Part shown: piece after piece, positions 47,738-49,393 of the stretch | Layout: each line of letters begins with the position of its first letter | Numbering within the stretch: position 1 is the stretch's first letter | Origin: Clostridiales bacterium | Lineage (GTDB): Bacteria; Bacillota; Clostridia; Oscillospirales; CAG-272 | Reading direction: 5' to 3' | NCBI GenBank assembly: GCA_012837425.1 | Contig: DURE01000007.1 | Coordinates: forward strand, 1-49,393 | DNA length: 49,393 nucleotides | The notes under the pieces: model-generated | The model's input: only the letters and a program-made list of their open reading frames with translations | Told to the model about the DNA's origin: nothing | The model's database searches: none | Translations under genes and position numbers: made by a program

Positions 47738-48961
47738 ATGGCAAAAATTAATCCGGCCGATGAAGCCACCTCCCGTCATCTCAATATTCAGGCAAAAGCA
47801 GCCCCCAACACGCGCGCGGCCGACATGTTGCTTGTCATAATCTGCGCGGCAATTCTTGCGGGTTTCGGAATCTCCATCTGGGTTCTGCCCCACAAGGCCT
47901 TTTCTCCCGACGAAAACCGCACGCTCGCACAGTTTCCGGAATTCTCAATAAACTCGTTGACCGGCGGCAGATACACCGCTGCTGTCGGCAGCTTTTACGC
48001 CGACCAATTCCCCTTCCGGGAATATTTTGTCGGGCTTAAGGCGGTCTCTGAACTGGCGCAGCTCAAAATGCAGAATAATAATGTCATCCCCTGCGCCGGA
48101 GGAAATCTTGTCAAGCGGCTCGAATATCAGGATTATTCTAATGCAAAAAAGAATTTAGCGGCCCTTACTGAATTCCGCGACGCACTCGCACCTCTCGGAA
48201 TTCCGGTAATCCCGGCATTTGTGCCGCGCCCGGTCGACGTGCTGAACTCAATCCTCCCCCCGCTCTACGGCAGCGACAGGTCGGACAGAGTCTGGGAGGT
48301 GATAGCCGCCTCACAGGTCGGCGGGGTTGACCTGCTCACGCCGACAAGGTCGCTTGCCGGGCAGAGCGAGTATGTCTGGTACCGCACCGACCACCACTGG
48401 ACGACGCGCGGTGCATACGCCGCATATATTGAACTGGCCGAGGGCCTCGGGTACACTCCGAAGCCACTCTCGTTTTTTGAGATAACAAGGGTTTCGGACG
48501 AGTTCTACGGCACCATATGGTCAAGCTCGGGTATGAGGTGGACCCGACCCGACACCCTGGAGTTTTACCGCTATGCCGGGGATAGTGACTATACCGTCCG
48601 CAATATCCTGACCGGCGAGGAAATGCAGGGCTTCTATGAGCTGTCATATCTTGATACAAAGGACAAATACGCTGCCTTTCTCGGGGGCAACAGCGCGCAT
48701 GTCAGGGTCACGGGTAAGGGCGCCGACCGGCCGACACTGCTTTTGGTAAAGGACAGCTACGCAAACGCGCTTGTGCCCTTCCTTGCAATTCATTTTGACC
48801 TTGAGATAATTGACCTGCGCTCCTATACCGGCTCGGCGGGGGCGCTGGCAAAGGATACGGGGGCAGTGGCGGTTTTGATTCTATACGGCGCCGACATGAT
48901 TGCCTCGTCCGACGACCTGACCCTGCTCGGCTACGGGCTATCCGCGCTAAAAAATCAATAA
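47738..48961 (+). CDS. DHHW family (AlgX/SGNH-like) protein
   Basis: 407 residues with one N-terminal membrane segment (about 30-52, MLLVIICAAILAGFGISIWV). DENRTLAQFPEFSI and YADQFPFREYFVGLK are typical of the group. The name-giving motif is YRTDHHWTTRGAYAAY (about 220), and TLLLVKDSYANALVPFL carries the Ser block of the SGNH-like fold. Relatives help O-acetylate extracellular polysaccharides, usually beside an MBOAT acyltransferase, but none is present here. It directly follows the VanY-like gene with 13 bases between and no promoter, so the two are co-expressed. Confidence 0.9.
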   Translation: MAKINPADEATSRHLNIQAKAAPNTRAADMLLVIICAAILAGFGISIWVLPHKAFSPDENRTLAQFPEFSINSLTGGRYTAAVGSFYADQFPFREYFVGLKAVSELAQLKMQNNNVIPCAGGNLVKRLEYQDYSNAKKNLAALTEFRDALAPLGIPVIPAFVPRPVDVLNSILPPLYGSDRSDRVWEVIAASQVGGVDLLTPTRSLAGQSEYVWYRTDHHWTTRGAYAAYIELAEGLGYTPKPLSFFEITRVSDEFYGTIWSSSGMRWTRPDTLEFYRYAGDSDYTVRNILTGEEMQGFYELSYLDTKDKYAAFLGGNSAHVRVTGKGADRPTLLLVKDSYANALVPFLAIHFDLEIIDLRSYTGSAGALAKDTGAVAVLILYGADMIASSDDLTLLGYGLSALKNQ

Positions 48962-49006
48962 CCCGTATTATTGTACTTGTGGCGAGCAATAATAAATCCA
49001 AAGCAA

Positions 49007-49037
49007 GCGGCCAATGTGCCGCTGGCCGCAATTCTTT
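49007..49037 (+). terminator. rho-independent terminator
   Basis: GCGGCCA (49007-49013) and TGGCCGC (49023-49029), then AATTCTTT. It ends the VanY-like/DHHW transcript. Confidence 0.8.
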
Positions 49038-49070
49038 AGTAACCGCTACTTGCGGTATGGGGGTTATAGT

Positions 49071-49304
49071 ATGATGAAAACCAAGCTGAAAAAGAACGGG
49101 AAACTCTTCCGCATGTTCAAAAAGCCCTATGTGCAGAACCGCGTAACCTTCACCTCGCAGCTCTATCCCAACGCCAACACCTCAAAGCCGGCGCTCACCG
49201 CCGGAGCCTCGGGCAGCTTCAACATCCCGCTGCTTCCGCTTCTGGCATGGCTGGGCGCTATGACCGCGGTTTTTGTTGTGGTCTCCAAAATGAGGAGCCA
49301 TTAA
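49071..49304 (+). CDS. small membrane protein of unknown function
   Basis: 77 residues from the ATG at 49071 (MMKTKLKKNG). The longer frame from 49014 starts inside the terminator and is rejected. The N-terminal half is basic (KLKKNGKLFRMFKKPYVQ), and the C-terminal half holds one membrane segment (FNIPLLPLLAWLGAMTAVFV). A G-rich stretch (GGGGGTT) lies about 9 bases upstream as a weak binding site. A short hairpin ACCGC / GCGGT (49041-49055) precedes it. No family recognised. It may be a small accessory to the envelope genes before it. Confidence 0.5.
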   Translation: MMKTKLKKNGKLFRMFKKPYVQNRVTFTSQLYPNANTSKPALTAGASGSFNIPLLPLLAWLGAMTAVFVVVSKMRSH

Positions 49305-49393
49305 CCAAAGCCGAATAAATTCCATATAGCCTGCCCCTTTTCGCGACGCCTGAAAACCGTATTTTTCGATTATGTAAGGCGGCTGTCGCCGCC

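Overview
The window looks like a chromosomal stretch from an uncultured member of the Bacillota, class Clostridia (Oscillospirales-like). The evidence is strong AGGAGG-type ribosome binding sites, many near-consensus sigma-A promoters (TTGACA-17-TATAAT), a YitT-family protein, a short ACT-type SerA, orphan solute-binding lipoproteins, a GLUG-type secreted repeat protein and G+C-rich coding with TTG starts. No phage, plasmid, CRISPR or insertion sequence was found. Most of the window is housekeeping and metabolic sequence, with several small accessory islands. Coordinates were counted by eye from the sequence and motif readings were made by eye. Family assignments rest on recognised motifs, not on database searches.

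Layout. 1-460 holds a possible T-box tail and a broken beta-propeller-type gene. 581-3723 is polA followed by a GNAT acetyltransferase (minus). 3958-7249 has a small hypothetical gene, a tRNA-Thr/tRNA-Tyr pair (minus), a lipoprotein, a membrane protein and pgeF. 7482-7910 is a decayed solute-binding protein gene. 8000-10257 is the serine operon serC-serA (minus). 10660-13719 is a GlpA-like / flavoprotein / DUF1667 operon (minus). 14101-15435 is gdhA (minus). 15669-17647 is rimO-pgsA (plus). 17648-20391 is a secreted GLUG-repeat protein plus a 40-residue peptide gene (minus). 20655-23833 holds an aminotransferase, yitT and trpS (minus). 23887-29537 is an accessory catabolic-looking island: FAD oxidoreductase, divergent AraC regulator, URO-D-like protein and orphan solute-binding lipoprotein. 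29601-32145 is an acyltransferase-like gene plus a GT4 glycosyltransferase (minus). 32487-34286 is a metallo-beta-lactamase-fold lipoprotein. 34474-37434 is an SPFH / ribbon-helix-helix / ABC-transporter operon. 37579-42450 is ftsK-recA-recX (minus). 42746-43555 is two half-size TauE/SafE proteins. 43785-46441 is rpsO-pnp with structured leaders. 46717-49304 is a VanY-like protein lacking its zinc ligands, a DHHW protein and a small membrane protein.

How the genes work together. serC-serA, gdhA and the three-gene flavoprotein operon cover serine, glutamate and probably glycerol-3-phosphate-type metabolism, each from its own promoter. ftsK-recA-recX handle chromosome segregation and recombination. 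rpsO-pnp is the classical ribosome / RNA-decay pair, with a long hairpin ahead of pnp that resembles the RNase III-processed leader of E. coli. The most interesting candidates are: (i) a tandem TGATATCA operator, one helical turn apart, at the promoter of an operon that itself encodes a ribbon-helix-helix repressor; (ii) the inactive-looking VanY homologue next to a DHHW protein; (iii) the small peptide gene behind the GLUG-repeat protein; and (iv) a family of long intergenic palindromes with a common ACTT-TTGAAA-AAGT core.
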